A stretch of DNA of 64,000 nucleotides from Rhizobium sp. RU33A (GCF_900156055.1 NZ_FTMQ01000001.1:434001-498000), one strand, 5' to 3'; positions 8,574-17,931 are shown, numbered from the stretch's first letter. Made by a program: numbers and translations. The notes: generated by a model not told the origin, from the letters alone.

Positions 8574-9611
8574 ATGTCATCCCTCACCATCCGCCGCCCC
8601 GACGACTGGCACCTGCATCTGCGCGATGGTGCGATGCTGGAAGGCGTGATCGGCGACACCAGCCGCCACTTCGCCCGTGCGATCATCATGCCGAACCTCG
8701 TGCCGCCGGTGGTGACGACCGATGACGCGCGAGCCTATCGGGAGCGGATCCTGAAGGCGGTGCCGCAAGGCGACCGCTTCGAGCCGTTGATGACGCTCTA
8801 TCTCACAGAGCATACCGATCCCGATGACGTGGAAGAGGGCAAACGCTCCGGCCTGATCACGGCGGTGAAGCTCTATCCTGCCGGTGCAACGACCAATTCC
8901 CATGGTGGCGTGCGCGACATGGAAAAGGCCATGCCCGTTCTGGAGCGCATGGCCAAGGTCGGGCTGCCGCTCTGCGTCCATGGCGAGGTGACGACGCCCG
9001 AAGTCGACATCTTCGACCGCGAAAAGGTCTTTATCGACACGGTTCTCGATCCGCTGCGCAAGCGCCTGCCGGAACTGAAGGTCACGATGGAGCACGTGAC
9101 CACTGAAGACGGCATCGAGTATATCCGATCGGCCGATCGCAATCTGGGCGGCTCGATCACCACGCATCACCTGATCATCAACCGCAACGACATTCTCGTC
9201 GGCGGCATCCAGCCACATTATTACTGCCTGCCGGTCGCCAAGCGCGAGAACCATCGCCAAGCGCTGCGCAAGGCCGCCGTCTCCGGCGATGCCAGGTTCT
9301 TCCTCGGTACTGATAGCGCGCCGCATGTCGACCCGCTGAAGGAATGCGCCTGCGGCTGCGCCGGCATCTATACCTCGATCAACACCATGAGCTGCCTCGC
9401 CCATGTCTTCGAACAGGAGAATGCGCTCGATAGGCTCGAGGCCTTCACCTCGCTGAACGGCCCGGCCTGGTACGGCCTGCCAGTCAACGAGGAGACGATC
9501 ACGCTAGTCAAGCGCGAGGAGCCGGTCGAATTCCCGGGCAAGATCTTCACAGGCGCCGGGCCGGTGACGGTCTTCAATCCGAAATTCCCGCTGCACTGGA
9601 ATGTCGCCTGA
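8574..9611 (+). CDS. pyrC: Dihydroorotase, class II
   Basis: A 345-residue cytosolic zinc amidohydrolase that cyclises carbamoyl aspartate to dihydroorotate, the third step of pyrimidine synthesis. The zinc-binding motif HLHLRDG lies near the N-terminus, the carbamylated lysine is in [11 protein letters not shown], and GTDSAPH near the C-terminus holds the catalytic aspartate. Length matches the E. coli PyrC type rather than the longer class I enzymes. It is followed by a strong terminator, so it is transcribed alone or with genes upstream, and pyrE lies 355 bases downstream. Confidence 0.95.
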   Translation: MSSLTIRRPDDWHLHLRDGAMLEGVIGDTSRHFARAIIMPNLVPPVVTTDDARAYRERILKAVPQGDRFEPLMTLYLTEHTDPDDVEEGKRSGLITAVKLYPAGATTNSHGGVRDMEKAMPVLERMAKVGLPLCVHGEVTTPEVDIFDREKVFIDTVLDPLRKRLPELKVTMEHVTTEDGIEYIRSADRNLGGSITTHHLIINRNDILVGGIQPHYYCLPVAKRENHRQALRKAAVSGDARFFLGTDSAPHVDPLKECACGCAGIYTSINTMSCLAHVFEQENALDRLEAFTSLNGPAWYGLPVNEETITLVKREEPVEFPGKIFTGAGPVTVFNPKFPLHWNVA

Positions 9612-9620
9612 ACGGAAAAA

Positions 9621-9650
9621 TGCCTCGCTGATAACGCGAGGCATTTCTTT
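9621..9650 (+). terminator. Rho-independent terminator of pyrC
   Basis: Arms TGCCTCGC (9621-9628) and GCGAGGCA (9636-9643) with a 7-base loop, followed by TTTCTTT. An A-run before the stem may let it act in both directions, also ending the small convergent gene. Confidence 0.85.
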
Positions 9651-9680
9651 GAAGGCGTGGAGGGGCTGAAACAGCCTGCG

Positions 9681-9836
9681 TCAGGTTCCGAGCGAGCCGA
9701 GCTGCGGCCAGAGGCCAAGCACGCCGATGACGATGAGATAGATCGCGACCACATAGTTCAAAAGGCGCGGCATGATGAGAATGAGAATGCCGGCGATGAG
9801 AGCGATGAGCGGCTGAATGACGAGCATGTTGTCCAT
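9681..9836 (-). CDS. DUF3096-type small membrane protein
   Basis: A 51-residue protein read on the minus strand, starting MDNMLVIQPLIALIAG and ending with LGLWPQLGSLGT. It is almost entirely two hydrophobic segments split by PRLLNYV, the pattern of DUF3096 proteins, which are small and uncharacterised. It sits between pyrC and pyrE on the opposite strand. The start ATG is followed by good reading frame to a TGA at 9681. No function can be assigned. Confidence 0.7.
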   Translation of the reverse strand: MDNMLVIQPLIALIAGILILIMPRLLNYVVAIYLIVIGVLGLWPQLGSLGT

Positions 9837-9965
9837 GGAGATTTGTCCTTCGTGGATGGTGAGCCGTAAAGATCTGTCGAGGCTGATTGTTCCATGCCAC
9901 GCCCATCTGGCGGGTCGCCCGGCTTGCTGCTATTGCCGAAGAAACCAGAAAGACAGGAGCGCCCG

Positions 9966-10658
9966 ATGATCCAGACCCCCTTCACCGACCCCGCCGTGAT
10001 GGCCGAACTCGTGGCGAAGATGCTCTGGGAGATCAAGGCGGTGCATTTCAATGCGGCCGAGCCCTACAAGCTCTCGTCCGGCATGAAGAGCCCTGTCTAT
10101 ATCGATTGCCGCAAGCTCCTCTCCTATCCGCGCGTGCGCTCCACCGTCATGGATTTTGCCGCAGCGACGCTCATGCGCAATGCCGGCTTCGAGCAGTTCG
10201 ACTGCATCGCGGGTGGCGAGACGGCGGGTATTCCCTTCGCAGCACTTCTCGCCGATCGCCTCGGTCTGCCGATGATCTATGTGCGCAAGGCCCCGAAGGG
10301 CCATGGCCGCAACGCCCAGATTGAGGGCAACATGCCGGAAGGATCGCGCGTCCTCGTCATCGAGGATCTGACGACGGCCGGCGGCAGCATGTTCAAGTTC
10401 ATTGATGCCATCAGGGCAGCCGGCGGCGTGGTCGATCACGGCATCGCGCTCTTCTTCTACGGCATCTTCCCCGAAGCTCAGCAACGCTTCCATGATGGCA
10501 AGGTGAAGCTCCACTACATCGCCACCTGGCGCAATGTCCTGGCCGTTGCCCGCGACCAGAAACTGTTCGACGAGAAGACGCTGTCGGAAGTCGAGGCCTT
10601 CCTCGATGCCCCGCTCGAATGGTCAGGGCGAAATGGTGGGATTTCGTCGCTCGCCTGA
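9966..10658 (+). CDS. pyrE: Orotate phosphoribosyltransferase
   Basis: A 230-residue cytosolic enzyme that joins orotate and PRPP to make OMP. The PRPP-binding motif [14 protein letters not shown] is near residues 120-133, and the active-site loop with [15 protein letters not shown] is intact. The ATG at 9966 was chosen over upstream in-frame codons because ACAGGAGCG precedes it. The length is in the normal range for alphaproteobacterial PyrE. It is followed by the fructokinase in the same direction, but an operator-like palindrome lies between them. Confidence 0.95.
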   Translation: MIQTPFTDPAVMAELVAKMLWEIKAVHFNAAEPYKLSSGMKSPVYIDCRKLLSYPRVRSTVMDFAAATLMRNAGFEQFDCIAGGETAGIPFAALLADRLGLPMIYVRKAPKGHGRNAQIEGNMPEGSRVLVIEDLTTAGGSMFKFIDAIRAAGGVVDHGIALFFYGIFPEAQQRFHDGKVKLHYIATWRNVLAVARDQKLFDEKTLSEVEAFLDAPLEWSGRNGGISSLA

Positions 10659-10698
10659 GCAAATGCTCGCAGTCGCTCTGGAAATAAGAGGCGAATTG

Positions 10699-10716
10699 GT
10701 TTAAATCGATTGAAAC
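10699..10716. promoter_or_regulatory. LacI/GalR-type operator upstream of fructokinase
   Basis: GTTTAAATCGATTGAAAC is an 18-base near-perfect palindrome centred on CG, with one mismatched pair. Palindromes with a central CG are typical of LacI-family repressors of sugar genes. It ends 20 bases before the frk start. The regulator is not in this window. Confidence 0.45.
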
Positions 10717-10736
10717 TGATACCTTGGGAGGTCGAG

Positions 10737-11663
10737 ATGATCCTGTGTTGCGGCGAAGCGCTGATCGACATGTTGCCCCGCGAAACCACGCTCGGCGAGC
10801 GGGCCTTTTCGCCCTATGCTGGCGGTGCGATCTTCAACACGGCAATTGCGCTCGGCCGCCTCGGCATCGAGACGGGCTTCTTCACAGGCCTGTCGGACGA
10901 CATGCTGGGCGACATCCTGCGCGACACGCTGAAATCCTCCGGCGTCGATTTCAGCTATTGCGCCACGCTCTCGCGTCCCTGCACGATCGCGCTCGTCAAG
11001 CTGACGAACGGCCAGGCATCCTATGCCTTCTACGACGAAAACACGGCCGGCCGGATGATCACCGAAGCCGATCTGCCCGTGCTCGACGACAGCTGTGAGG
11101 CCCTGCATTTCGGCGCGATCAGCCTGATTCCGGAACCCTGCGGCTCGACCTACGAGGCGCTGATGACCCGCGAGCACAAGACCCGCGTCATCTCGCTCGA
11201 CCCGAACATCCGCCCCGGCTTCATCAAGGACAAGGCCGCCCACCAGGCCCGCATCGCCCGCATGGCCGATATGTCCGACATTCTGAAATTCTCTGACGAA
11301 GACCTCGACTGGTTCGATCTGCCAGGCACCCAGGACGAACGCGCTGCCTATTGGCTGACGCGCGGCGCCAAGCTCGTGGTGCTGACCAAGGGCGCGGAAG
11401 GGGCGACAGCTTACACCGCCAATTTCAAGGTCTCGGTGCCCTCGAACAAGGTCGAAGTCGTCGACACCGTCGGCGCGGGCGATACGTTCGACGCGGGCAT
11501 TCTGGCTTCGCTCAAGCGTCAGGGACTGCTGACCAAGGAGAAGGTTGCGACGTTGTCGGAAGAGGCGGTGCGAGAGGCGCTGACCGTAGGAGCGAAGGCC
11601 GCAGCCGTGACCGTGTCGCGGGCAGGGGCTAACCCGCCGACGGCGGCTGAGATCGGGTTCTGA
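10737..11663 (+). CDS. frk: Fructokinase (PfkB/ribokinase family)
   Basis: A 308-residue cytosolic sugar kinase. The N-terminal GEALIDMLP, the GGAIFNTAIALGRLG glycine motif and the C-terminal DTVGAGDTFDAG (anion hole and catalytic Asp) define the PfkB family. Fructose to fructose 6-phosphate is the likely reaction because of the family, the neighbouring pgi and the fructose importer in the same window. The ATG at 10737 is supported by TTGGGAGGT nine bases upstream; an earlier in-frame ATG lacks this. Substrate is inferred. Confidence 0.85.
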   Translation: MILCCGEALIDMLPRETTLGERAFSPYAGGAIFNTAIALGRLGIETGFFTGLSDDMLGDILRDTLKSSGVDFSYCATLSRPCTIALVKLTNGQASYAFYDENTAGRMITEADLPVLDDSCEALHFGAISLIPEPCGSTYEALMTREHKTRVISLDPNIRPGFIKDKAAHQARIARMADMSDILKFSDEDLDWFDLPGTQDERAAYWLTRGAKLVVLTKGAEGATAYTANFKVSVPSNKVEVVDTVGAGDTFDAGILASLKRQGLLTKEKVATLSEEAVREALTVGAKAAAVTVSRAGANPPTAAEIGF

Positions 11664-11770
11664 GGTAGGCACTACTGCTCTTCGAATCTCAGTAACCCAG
11701 TTTGTAGCGTTTATTGGTGCTCATGTCGGCTGCCCTGTAGTGTCCGGCGGCAATGTCTGAATGAGATCGT

Positions 11771-12292
11771 GTGGTGTTTGGACACGAGTTTTTACCATCG
11801 CCAGATTGGGTTACCGGCAGCAGACCGTACGCAGTTGCTTTAGGAGCACTCGGCGCCGGCGCGGCTTACTCGAGTGTGCGGCGGTTCCTAAATGCGCCGC
11901 CGACTACCAATCGTCATCGGATCATCGCTGATTTGCTGGCGGGGCCGGGTTTCTTCCTGTCTTTGGACAAACGGAAAAAGATTAGCCTCGCGCTCGTTCC
12001 GCTCGCCGGTTTCGCAGCGGGATACGTATCAATTTCTCAGCTGCTGCCGATGTCCATTACGTTTGCCATGGGCAGGCAGACCGAGCGGACATACGAGGTT
12101 GATCGAGTTGAGCAAGATGAAGCCTGCAGATACGCTGTCTATTTGCGTGGCATGCCGTTCGGTCGAAACCCGCTTTGCGGCTTGCCTGAGTGGTTTCGCA
12201 TTTCACTTGAGCCAGGGGACACCCTCTTCATCAAAGGGACAGGGTCAGCCGTGGGCATCTTTGTCGATACCGTGCGCGTTTCTCCGAAATAG
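11771..12292 (+). CDS. Hypothetical protein with two hydrophobic segments (orphan)
   Basis: A 173-residue open frame opening with GTG. Hydrophobic stretches occur near residues 21-36 (YAVALGALGAGAAYSS) and 70-98 (ISLALVPLAGFAAGY onward), and the C-terminal half is polar with two cysteines. I do not recognise a family. The codon use is less biased to G or C in third positions than its neighbours (for example TTT, TTG, CAT, AAA are common), and the gene sits between frk and pgi with about 100 non-coding bases on each side. It looks like a later insertion; it could also be a poorly conserved real gene. Confidence 0.5.
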   Translation: MVFGHEFLPSPDWVTGSRPYAVALGALGAGAAYSSVRRFLNAPPTTNRHRIIADLLAGPGFFLSLDKRKKISLALVPLAGFAAGYVSISQLLPMSITFAMGRQTERTYEVDRVEQDEACRYAVYLRGMPFGRNPLCGLPEWFRISLEPGDTLFIKGTGSAVGIFVDTVRVSPK

Positions 12293-12373
12293 GTGACGTC
12301 GTCACACCGAAGTTAGCTAAGCCATTTCAGCGGAGGCTCCGGAGCGCACTGAGTGTGGCCACCTACGCGCAAC

Positions 12374-14002
12374 TTACCCCCGCTTCCGCTCCGAAAGCGC
12401 CGAGACAAGCCCGACCGTCGAGCTATCGTGCCCTGTGGCCGCAACCTTCCCCTGCACCACCGGCAACAATCCCGTCGCCAGTTCCTTGCCAAGCTCCACG
12501 CCCCACTGGTCGAAGGAATTGATGCGGAAGACGACGCCTTCGACGAAGACGCGGTGTTCGTAGAGCGCGATCAGACGGCCCAGCGTGAAGGGGGTCAGCT
12601 GCTCGTAGACGAAGGTGATCGACGGGCGATTGCCGGAGAAGACGCGGTGCGGGGCGAGGAAGTCGGCTTCTTCGTCGGCAACGCCCTTGGCGGTCAGCTG
12701 GCTTTTGGCTTCGGCAAGCGTGCGGCCCTTCATCAACGCTTCCGACTGCGCCAGGCAATTGGCGATCAAGAGTTCGTGCTGGTGGCGGAGTTCCGGCTCG
12801 AAACCGTTGGCGGCAATCAGGAACTCGGCCGGGATCACGCTCGTGCCCTGGTGGATGAGCTGGTAGAAAGCGTGCTGACCATTCGTGCCGGGCTCGCCCC
12901 AGACGACGGGACCGGAGGCACCCTGGACCGGTTTGCCGTCGATCGTGACACTCTTGCCGTTCGATTCCATGTCGAGCTGCTGCAGATAGGCCGGGAAGCG
13001 CGCGAGGCGCTGGTCATAGGGTAGGATCGCGCGCGTCTGGTAGCCGAGAACATTGCGGTGATAGACGCCGAGTGCGCCGAGCAGCATCGGCAGGTTCTGG
13101 CGGAAGGGCGCATTGCGGAAATGCTCGTCCATGGCATGGCCGCCGGCGAGGAAGTCGCCGAAATTGTCAGGCCCGATCGCGATCATCAGCGGCAGGCCGA
13201 TGGCCGACCAGATCGAGTAGCGCCCGCCGACCCAGTCCCAGAAGCCGAAGACGCGGGATTGATCGATGCCGAAGGCGGCGACCTTGTCGAGCGCGGTGGA
13301 GACGGCGCAGAAATGGTGGCCGACGGCCGCTTCCCCGAGCGCACCGGCAATGAAGGCGCGCGCCGTCTGGGCGTTGGTCATCGTCTCGATGGTGGTGAAG
13401 GTCTTCGAGGCGACGATGAAAAGCGTGGTCTCGGGTGCAAGCGTCTTCAGCGTATCGGCGATATGGGCGCCGTCGATGTTGGAGACGAAATGCAGGCGCG
13501 GGCCGTCATGGAAGGGCGAGAGCGCAAGCGTCGCCATGACTGGCCCGAGATCTGAGCCGCCAATGCCGATATTGACGACGTCAGTGATCGCCTTGCCGGT
13601 GGCACCCTTCATCTCGCCAGAGCGGATTCCCTCGGCGAATTTGCCCATGGCGTCGAGCACGCCGTTGACGTCAGGCATGACATCGCGCCCATCGACGAGC
13701 ACCGGGCGGTTTGAGCGGTTGCGCAGCGCGGTGTGCAGCACGGCGCGGCCTTCGGTGAAGTTGATCGGCGCGCCCGAAAACATCTGATCGCGCTTTTCGG
13801 CGACCCCGGCAGTCGCCAGCAGCTGCTCGAGCTGATCGAGCACCTCGTCGTTTACGGCGCATTTGGAGTAATCCATCATGAGGTCGTCGAACGAAGCGGA
13901 AAACCGGCTGAAGCGCTCAGGATCGGCGGCAAAGGCGGCGCGCAGGTCTTCGGCATGGGTGGCGGCGACCGTGCTCGTCAGCGTGTCGATGATGGATTGC
14001 AT
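12374..14002 (-). CDS. pgi: Glucose-6-phosphate isomerase
   Basis: A 542-residue cytosolic enzyme interconverting glucose 6-phosphate and fructose 6-phosphate. Conserved segments include [23 protein letters not shown] (second phosphate-binding loop) and [21 protein letters not shown]-type signature with the catalytic lysine region near the C-terminus. The length matches bacterial Pgi of the E. coli type. It connects the fructokinase product to glycolysis, the Entner-Doudoroff route and the pentose phosphate pathway. Confidence 0.96.
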   Translation of the reverse strand: MQSIIDTLTSTVAATHAEDLRAAFAADPERFSRFSASFDDLMMDYSKCAVNDEVLDQLEQLLATAGVAEKRDQMFSGAPINFTEGRAVLHTALRNRSNRPVLVDGRDVMPDVNGVLDAMGKFAEGIRSGEMKGATGKAITDVVNIGIGGSDLGPVMATLALSPFHDGPRLHFVSNIDGAHIADTLKTLAPETTLFIVASKTFTTIETMTNAQTARAFIAGALGEAAVGHHFCAVSTALDKVAAFGIDQSRVFGFWDWVGGRYSIWSAIGLPLMIAIGPDNFGDFLAGGHAMDEHFRNAPFRQNLPMLLGALGVYHRNVLGYQTRAILPYDQRLARFPAYLQQLDMESNGKSVTIDGKPVQGASGPVVWGEPGTNGQHAFYQLIHQGTSVIPAEFLIAANGFEPELRHQHELLIANCLAQSEALMKGRTLAEAKSQLTAKGVADEEADFLAPHRVFSGNRPSITFVYEQLTPFTLGRLIALYEHRVFVEGVVFRINSFDQWGVELGKELATGLLPVVQGKVAATGHDSSTVGLVSALSERKRG

Positions 14003-14070
14003 CGGAATGTCCCTGGTTCGACGATGATGCCGGGGACCTTATTAGTGAGTTGAGACGGGATCAAGACGAA

Positions 14071-14092
14071 GGGGAGGCCGAAGCCTCCCCAA
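14071..14092 (-). terminator. Terminator after fadD
   Basis: Perfect 8-bp stem GGGGAGGC (14071-14078) and GCCTCCCC (14083-14090) with a 4-base loop, 15 bases past the fadD stop. The T content after it on the minus strand is modest, so efficiency is uncertain. Confidence 0.6.
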
Positions 14093-14104
14093 ATTTAAAT
14101 CGAT

Positions 14105-15811
14105 TTATTTTCCGTCGCGCAACTCGCGCCGCAGGATCTTGCCAACATTGGTTTTCGGCAGTTCGGTGCGGAATTCGATGTAGCGCGGCCGCTTGTAGTT
14201 GGTGAGATTGGCGGCGCAATGCGCCTTCAGCTCATCGATGGTCAGGTTCTCGTCCTTCTTGACCACGAAGAGCTTCACCGCCTCACCCGAATGCTCGTCC
14301 GGCACGCCGACGGCGGCGCATTCGAGCACACCAGCATGCATGACGGCCACTTCCTCGATCTCGTTCGGATAGACGTTGAAGCCCGAGACGAGGATCATGT
14401 CCTTCTTGCGGTCGACGATCTTCACGTAGCCGCGTTCGTCCATCAGGCCCATGTCGCCGGAGCGGAAGAAGCCGTCATCGCTCATCACCTTGGCGGTCTC
14501 TTCCGGGCGCTGCCAATAGCCTGCCATGACCTGCGGGCCGCGGATGCAGATTTCGCCGACTTCGCCGATCGCCATCGTGGCGCCGTCCTCGTCACGAATC
14601 TCGATGTCGGTAGAAGGCAGCGGCAGGCCGATCATGCCGGAGAATTCTCGCGCGTCGAGACGGTTGACGGTCGCAACCGGCGACGTCTCGGACAGACCGT
14701 AACCCTCGGTGATCGGACGACCGGTCATCTCCAGCCAGCGCTCGGCCACGGGCCGCTGGATCGCCATGCCGCCGCCGAGCACAAGCATCAGCGACGAGAA
14801 GTCGATCTTCTTGAATTCGGGGTTGTTCATCATTGCGTTGAACAGCGTGTTGAGGCCCGGGAAGACATGTGCCTTGAAGCTCTGCAGCTCTTTGATGAAG
14901 GCCGGGATGTCGCGCGGATTGGCGATCAGCAGGTTGTGCGCACCGAGCGCCACGCCCATCAGCGAATTCACGGTTAGCGCGAAGATATGGTAGAGCGGCA
15001 GCGCACAGACGAAGTTCAGCACATCAGGGCGGTTCTGCCCGGCAAAAGCGGCTTCCAGCCAGAGCGCGATCTGTTGTTTGTTGGCGAGCAGGTTAGCATG
15101 GGTAAGCGTCGCGCCCTTGGAAACCCCCGTGGTACCCCCCGTATACTGCAGAAAGGCGACATCGCTGGACACCACGTCAACTGGCTTCAATGTGAGCTTT
15201 TCGCCTTCGGCCAGCATGGCCTTGAAGCCTTTGTGACCCGGGATCGACCAGGCCGGCACAAGCTTCTTCACCTTGCGAACGACGAGGTTGACGATGTGGC
15301 CTTTGAGGCCGAGCATGTCGCCCATGGTGCAGACCACGACATGCTTGACGTCGGTACGCGCCACGACCTGCTCGACCGTATGGGCGAAGTTCTCCAGCAC
15401 GACGATCGCCTTGGCGCCGGAATCCTTGAGCTGGTGCTCGAGTTCGCGCGGGGTATAGAGCGGATTGACGTTCACGACCGTCATACCGGCGCGCAAGATG
15501 CCGTAGACGGTGACCGGATTCTGCAGGATGTTCGGCGTCATGACGGCAACACGGTCGCCCTTGACGAGGCCCTTCGACTGCAGCCAGGCGCCGACCTTGC
15601 GGGACTGCTGTTCCAGTTCGCGGAAGGTCATGCCGCGGCCCATGCTGGAAAAGGCGAGGCGGTCGGCAAATTTCGCACAACTCGCTTCGAAAAGCGCCCC
15701 GAGCGAGGGATGCGCATGCGGTGCGATCTCGGCCGGAACCGATGCCGGATAGGAGTTGACCCAGATTTTTTCCGCGGCGCGGCCGCTGAGGCGGCTCAGA
15801 GTTTCCGTCAT
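14105..15811 (-). CDS. fadD: Long-chain fatty acid-CoA ligase
   Basis: A 568-residue AMP-forming acyl-CoA synthetase that activates long-chain fatty acids with ATP and CoA for beta-oxidation. The P-loop-like AMP motif YTGGTTGVSKGATLTHAN, the GYGLSETSPV motif, and the C-terminal SGDMGLMDERGYVKIVDRKKD and ILVSGFNVYPNEIEE motifs are all present, with the final catalytic lysine in TNVGKILRR. A TTGACGT/ACGTCAA operator lies 120-135 bases upstream and is shared in type with the beta-oxidation operon at 59561, indicating coregulation. Confidence 0.93.
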   Translation of the reverse strand: MTETLSRLSGRAAEKIWVNSYPASVPAEIAPHAHPSLGALFEASCAKFADRLAFSSMGRGMTFRELEQQSRKVGAWLQSKGLVKGDRVAVMTPNILQNPVTVYGILRAGMTVVNVNPLYTPRELEHQLKDSGAKAIVVLENFAHTVEQVVARTDVKHVVVCTMGDMLGLKGHIVNLVVRKVKKLVPAWSIPGHKGFKAMLAEGEKLTLKPVDVVSSDVAFLQYTGGTTGVSKGATLTHANLLANKQQIALWLEAAFAGQNRPDVLNFVCALPLYHIFALTVNSLMGVALGAHNLLIANPRDIPAFIKELQSFKAHVFPGLNTLFNAMMNNPEFKKIDFSSLMLVLGGGMAIQRPVAERWLEMTGRPITEGYGLSETSPVATVNRLDAREFSGMIGLPLPSTDIEIRDEDGATMAIGEVGEICIRGPQVMAGYWQRPEETAKVMSDDGFFRSGDMGLMDERGYVKIVDRKKDMILVSGFNVYPNEIEEVAVMHAGVLECAAVGVPDEHSGEAVKLFVVKKDENLTIDELKAHCAANLTNYKRPRYIEFRTELPKTNVGKILRRELRDGK

Positions 15812-15929
15812 GTCATCCTCCCGAAAATCATTGGTCTGCCGGCACGCCCTTTCGGGACTGGCTCCTCCTCAGGTCCCGAAAGCTTATGCTTTCACACCGG
15901 CAGTGCAAGTGTATGAAGGCTATATAACC

Positions 15930-15945
15930 TTGACGTAAACGTCAA
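15930..15945. promoter_or_regulatory. Perfect palindromic operator upstream of fadD (shared family)
   Basis: TTGACGTAAACGTCAA is a perfect inverted repeat with 7-bp arms around AA. Closely similar sites stand at 18959-18980 and 59475-59496. It is between fadD and the PRC-barrel gene, so it could also affect the latter. It resembles operators reported for regulators of acyl-CoA metabolism in proteobacteria; the regulator is not identified here. Confidence 0.6.
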
Positions 15946-16039
15946 CATTGCCTTGCTCGGCTTTGTAAGTCGTTTGTGGGGAACCATGCGCTGGGGCGTC
16001 CGTTAGGTCTTCATGCACAACCAAGAAGGAGGACTTCCC

Positions 16040-16435
16040 ATGTTGCAGGAAAACCGTAACACCGCCGCCGGCCAGGATCCTTACGTCAAGGACACCCCGA
16101 GCCTGATCGCCAGCGACAAGGTCGAAGGCACAGCGGTCTATGGCCGCGATGGCGACCGCATCGGCTCCATCCAGCGCGTCATTCTCGAAAAGAAGGGGGG
16201 GCGTGTCGCCTATGCCGTTCTGGGCTTTGGCGGCTTCTGGGGTATCGGCGACGACTACTATCCGCTGCCCTGGGAAAAGCTGACTTATGATGAAAGCCTT
16301 GATGGCTATCGCATCGACCTGACCAAGGAACAAGTCGAGGGAGCGCCGCGCGCTCGCGACGATAGCGATGAGTGGTATCGCAACAACGGTCGCTCGGTCT
16401 ATGACTACTATGGCGTTCCGCCCTACTGGATCTGA
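16040..16435 (+). CDS. PRC-barrel domain protein
   Basis: A 131-residue cytosolic protein. Residues about 20-100 form a PRC-barrel (SLIASDKVEGTAVYGRDGDR, then IGSIQRVILEKKGGRVAYAV and LPWEKLTYD), a small beta-barrel found in RimM and photosynthetic reaction centre H subunits and in many stress-linked bacterial proteins. The tail is rich in Asp, Arg and Tyr. AAGGAGG precedes the ATG, so the start is well defined. Function is unknown; a terminator follows. Confidence 0.85.
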   Translation: MLQENRNTAAGQDPYVKDTPSLIASDKVEGTAVYGRDGDRIGSIQRVILEKKGGRVAYAVLGFGGFWGIGDDYYPLPWEKLTYDESLDGYRIDLTKEQVEGAPRARDDSDEWYRNNGRSVYDYYGVPPYWI

Positions 16436-16462
16436 GCGGACGATCACCAATTGAATTGACGG

Positions 16463-16490
16463 AAGGGCCTCGCAAGACGGGGCCCTTTTG
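16463..16490 (+). terminator. Terminator after the PRC-barrel gene
   Basis: Stem AAGGGCC (16463-16469) with GGCCCTT (16481-16487) and an 11-base loop, followed by TTG. It lies 28 bases after the stop codon. Confidence 0.7.
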
Positions 16491-16668
16491 CCGTTTCGGG
16501 TCGATGGAATTGGGCAAAGTGGACGGCAGCGTAATCGCGCTGCAGCAGGAGAGACGTCAATCAACCCGCCCGAGCCCGTACTAAAGCTTACGGCACTCGC
16601 GCCCGACGGCGCTCATGGCACAGAATGTCTCTGCGGGGAAGGGAAGGGCCTTAGAATATTTCGGTAAA

Positions 16669-16744
16669 TGGTGCCGCTTGCAGGACTCGAACCTGCGACC
16701 CCATCATTACGAATGATGTGCTCTACCACCTGAGCTAAAGCGGC
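16669..16744 (-). tRNA. tRNA-Thr, anticodon CGT
   Basis: Minus-strand cloverleaf of 76 bases including an encoded CCA. The acceptor arm pairs GCCGCTT with AAGCGGC, the D arm holds AGCTCAGGTGGTAGAGC, the anticodon loop is TTCGTAA, and the T arm holds GGTTCGAGTCC. Anticodon CGT reads ACG, threonine. No integrase or duplicated 3' end is visible nearby. Confidence 0.97.
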
Positions 16745-16869
16745 CAGCGCTGGAGCGGGAAAAACCCCGTCGCGTTTGGTGAGGGGCTGATACAGGGATT
16801 GCCCGCTGATTTCAAGACGCATTTCGGCGGCGGCGGAAAAATTCCGCAGCCGCCCTGTTTGCTTTCCGA

Positions 16870-17931
16870 TTATCGGAGAGGCCAGGACTTCGGCCAGATT
16901 GCAGGATCAACGGCCTCGTTTTCGTCGATCTCGGCCGGGCAGTCCCTGAACGCCTCCTCGACGAGCACGAGTTGCGGGCCCATTGCGCCTTTTGCGAACT
17001 TCCATTCGTTGTAGGTTCCGCAATCGCCCACGCCGCGTCCATTGAAGAAGGCGGAGAAGGTCTTCGCCTCGTAATCATAACTCAGATTGAAGGCGCCGGT
17101 GACGGCGCTCGGTGCGCCCTCCTGCATCGTCGGGAAAGGCAGTGTCGATACGGTGCCATAGACTTCCACGAAGACGGCATAGGGAAAGTTGTAGGCACCG
17201 CCTATGCCGCAGGGCGTTATATAAAGTGTCTGCTCCTCGGCGAGTTTGTGGGCAAGCGCGTTGCCGTCAAGCATGGCTTCTTCCGTTTCCGCACATTCGC
17301 CCCCATCGGCGAAGCGGGCTCGGACCGTTTCGGGGAAGTCAGCAAAGCGGCGGATGTCCGATACCGGCGGCGGCGGATTCGGGGCCTTCTCACCCTTGGC
17401 GCTCATGGCATCGACGTGACCGACACGTTTCTGGAACTCGTCGATGAACAGCAGGCTCGCGGCAGCGCCGGCCAGTGGGATGTCGCTTTCGGCTGTCATT
17501 CCACCGCGGGAGATGGTGATCTTTGCCGTGGTGCCGTTCTTCAGGCTGTCGATCAGGCCTTTGCCGATGAAGTCGCCGGACAGCGAAAGAGTGGCGGCAT
17601 TTGCATTGATCTCGATTTCGCTGTCCTTGAAGGTTGCTGGCGCACCGCCGTCGATCGAAATCGCAACGGCAATCTCACCCTCGCCCTCAAGAAGAGCATT
17701 CTCGGAAGGGGAAATCAAAAGCGCGACGGGCGCTTCTGGCAAGCCACTGCGCTGTAGCTCGAAGCCCGAGATCTGGCTGTCGGAGATGAACTGGCGCATG
17801 TTGCAGGACAGCGTCTGCGAGCAACTCACCTGCCAGGATTTGAACTCCTTGTATGCGCCGTCGGCAGCGTTGACGGCAAAGGAGCTGCCGGCCAGAGCGG
17901 CAAGCGTAAGGCTCAGGGTGGATAGACGCAT
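16870..17931 (-). CDS. DUF1176 domain secreted protein
   Basis: A 353-residue protein with signal peptide MRLSTLSLTLAALAGSSFAVNA, then KEFKSWQVSCSQTLSCNMRQ, the usual opening of DUF1176 proteins, with cysteines that could form a disulfide. A second cysteine-bearing region near the C-terminus (GRGVGDCGTYNEW) is also typical. ATG at 17931 is chosen because it begins the signal peptide; an upstream TTG adds only five residues. It is exported to the periplasm. DUF1176 has no assigned function. The gene stands alone, with the nitronate monooxygenase-like gene upstream. Confidence 0.85.
   Translation of the reverse strand: MRLSTLSLTLAALAGSSFAVNAADGAYKEFKSWQVSCSQTLSCNMRQFISDSQISGFELQRSGLPEAPVALLISPSENALLEGEGEIAVAISIDGGAPATFKDSEIEINANAATLSLSGDFIGKGLIDSLKNGTTAKITISRGGMTAESDIPLAGAAASLLFIDEFQKRVGHVDAMSAKGEKAPNPPPPVSDIRRFADFPETVRARFADGGECAETEEAMLDGNALAHKLAEEQTLYITPCGIGGAYNFPYAVFVEVYGTVSTLPFPTMQEGAPSAVTGAFNLSYDYEAKTFSAFFNGRGVGDCGTYNEWKFAKGAMGPQLVLVEEAFRDCPAEIDENEAVDPAIWPKSWPLR

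Noticed and set aside
14094-14108. AATCGATT palindrome at the end of fadD
   Set aside because: It lies at the stop codon of fadD and past the terminator, where an operator would not act.
16669-16744. tRNA-Thr as an integration site of a genomic island
   Set aside because: No integrase, no repeat of the tRNA 3' end and no change of gene content around it were seen.
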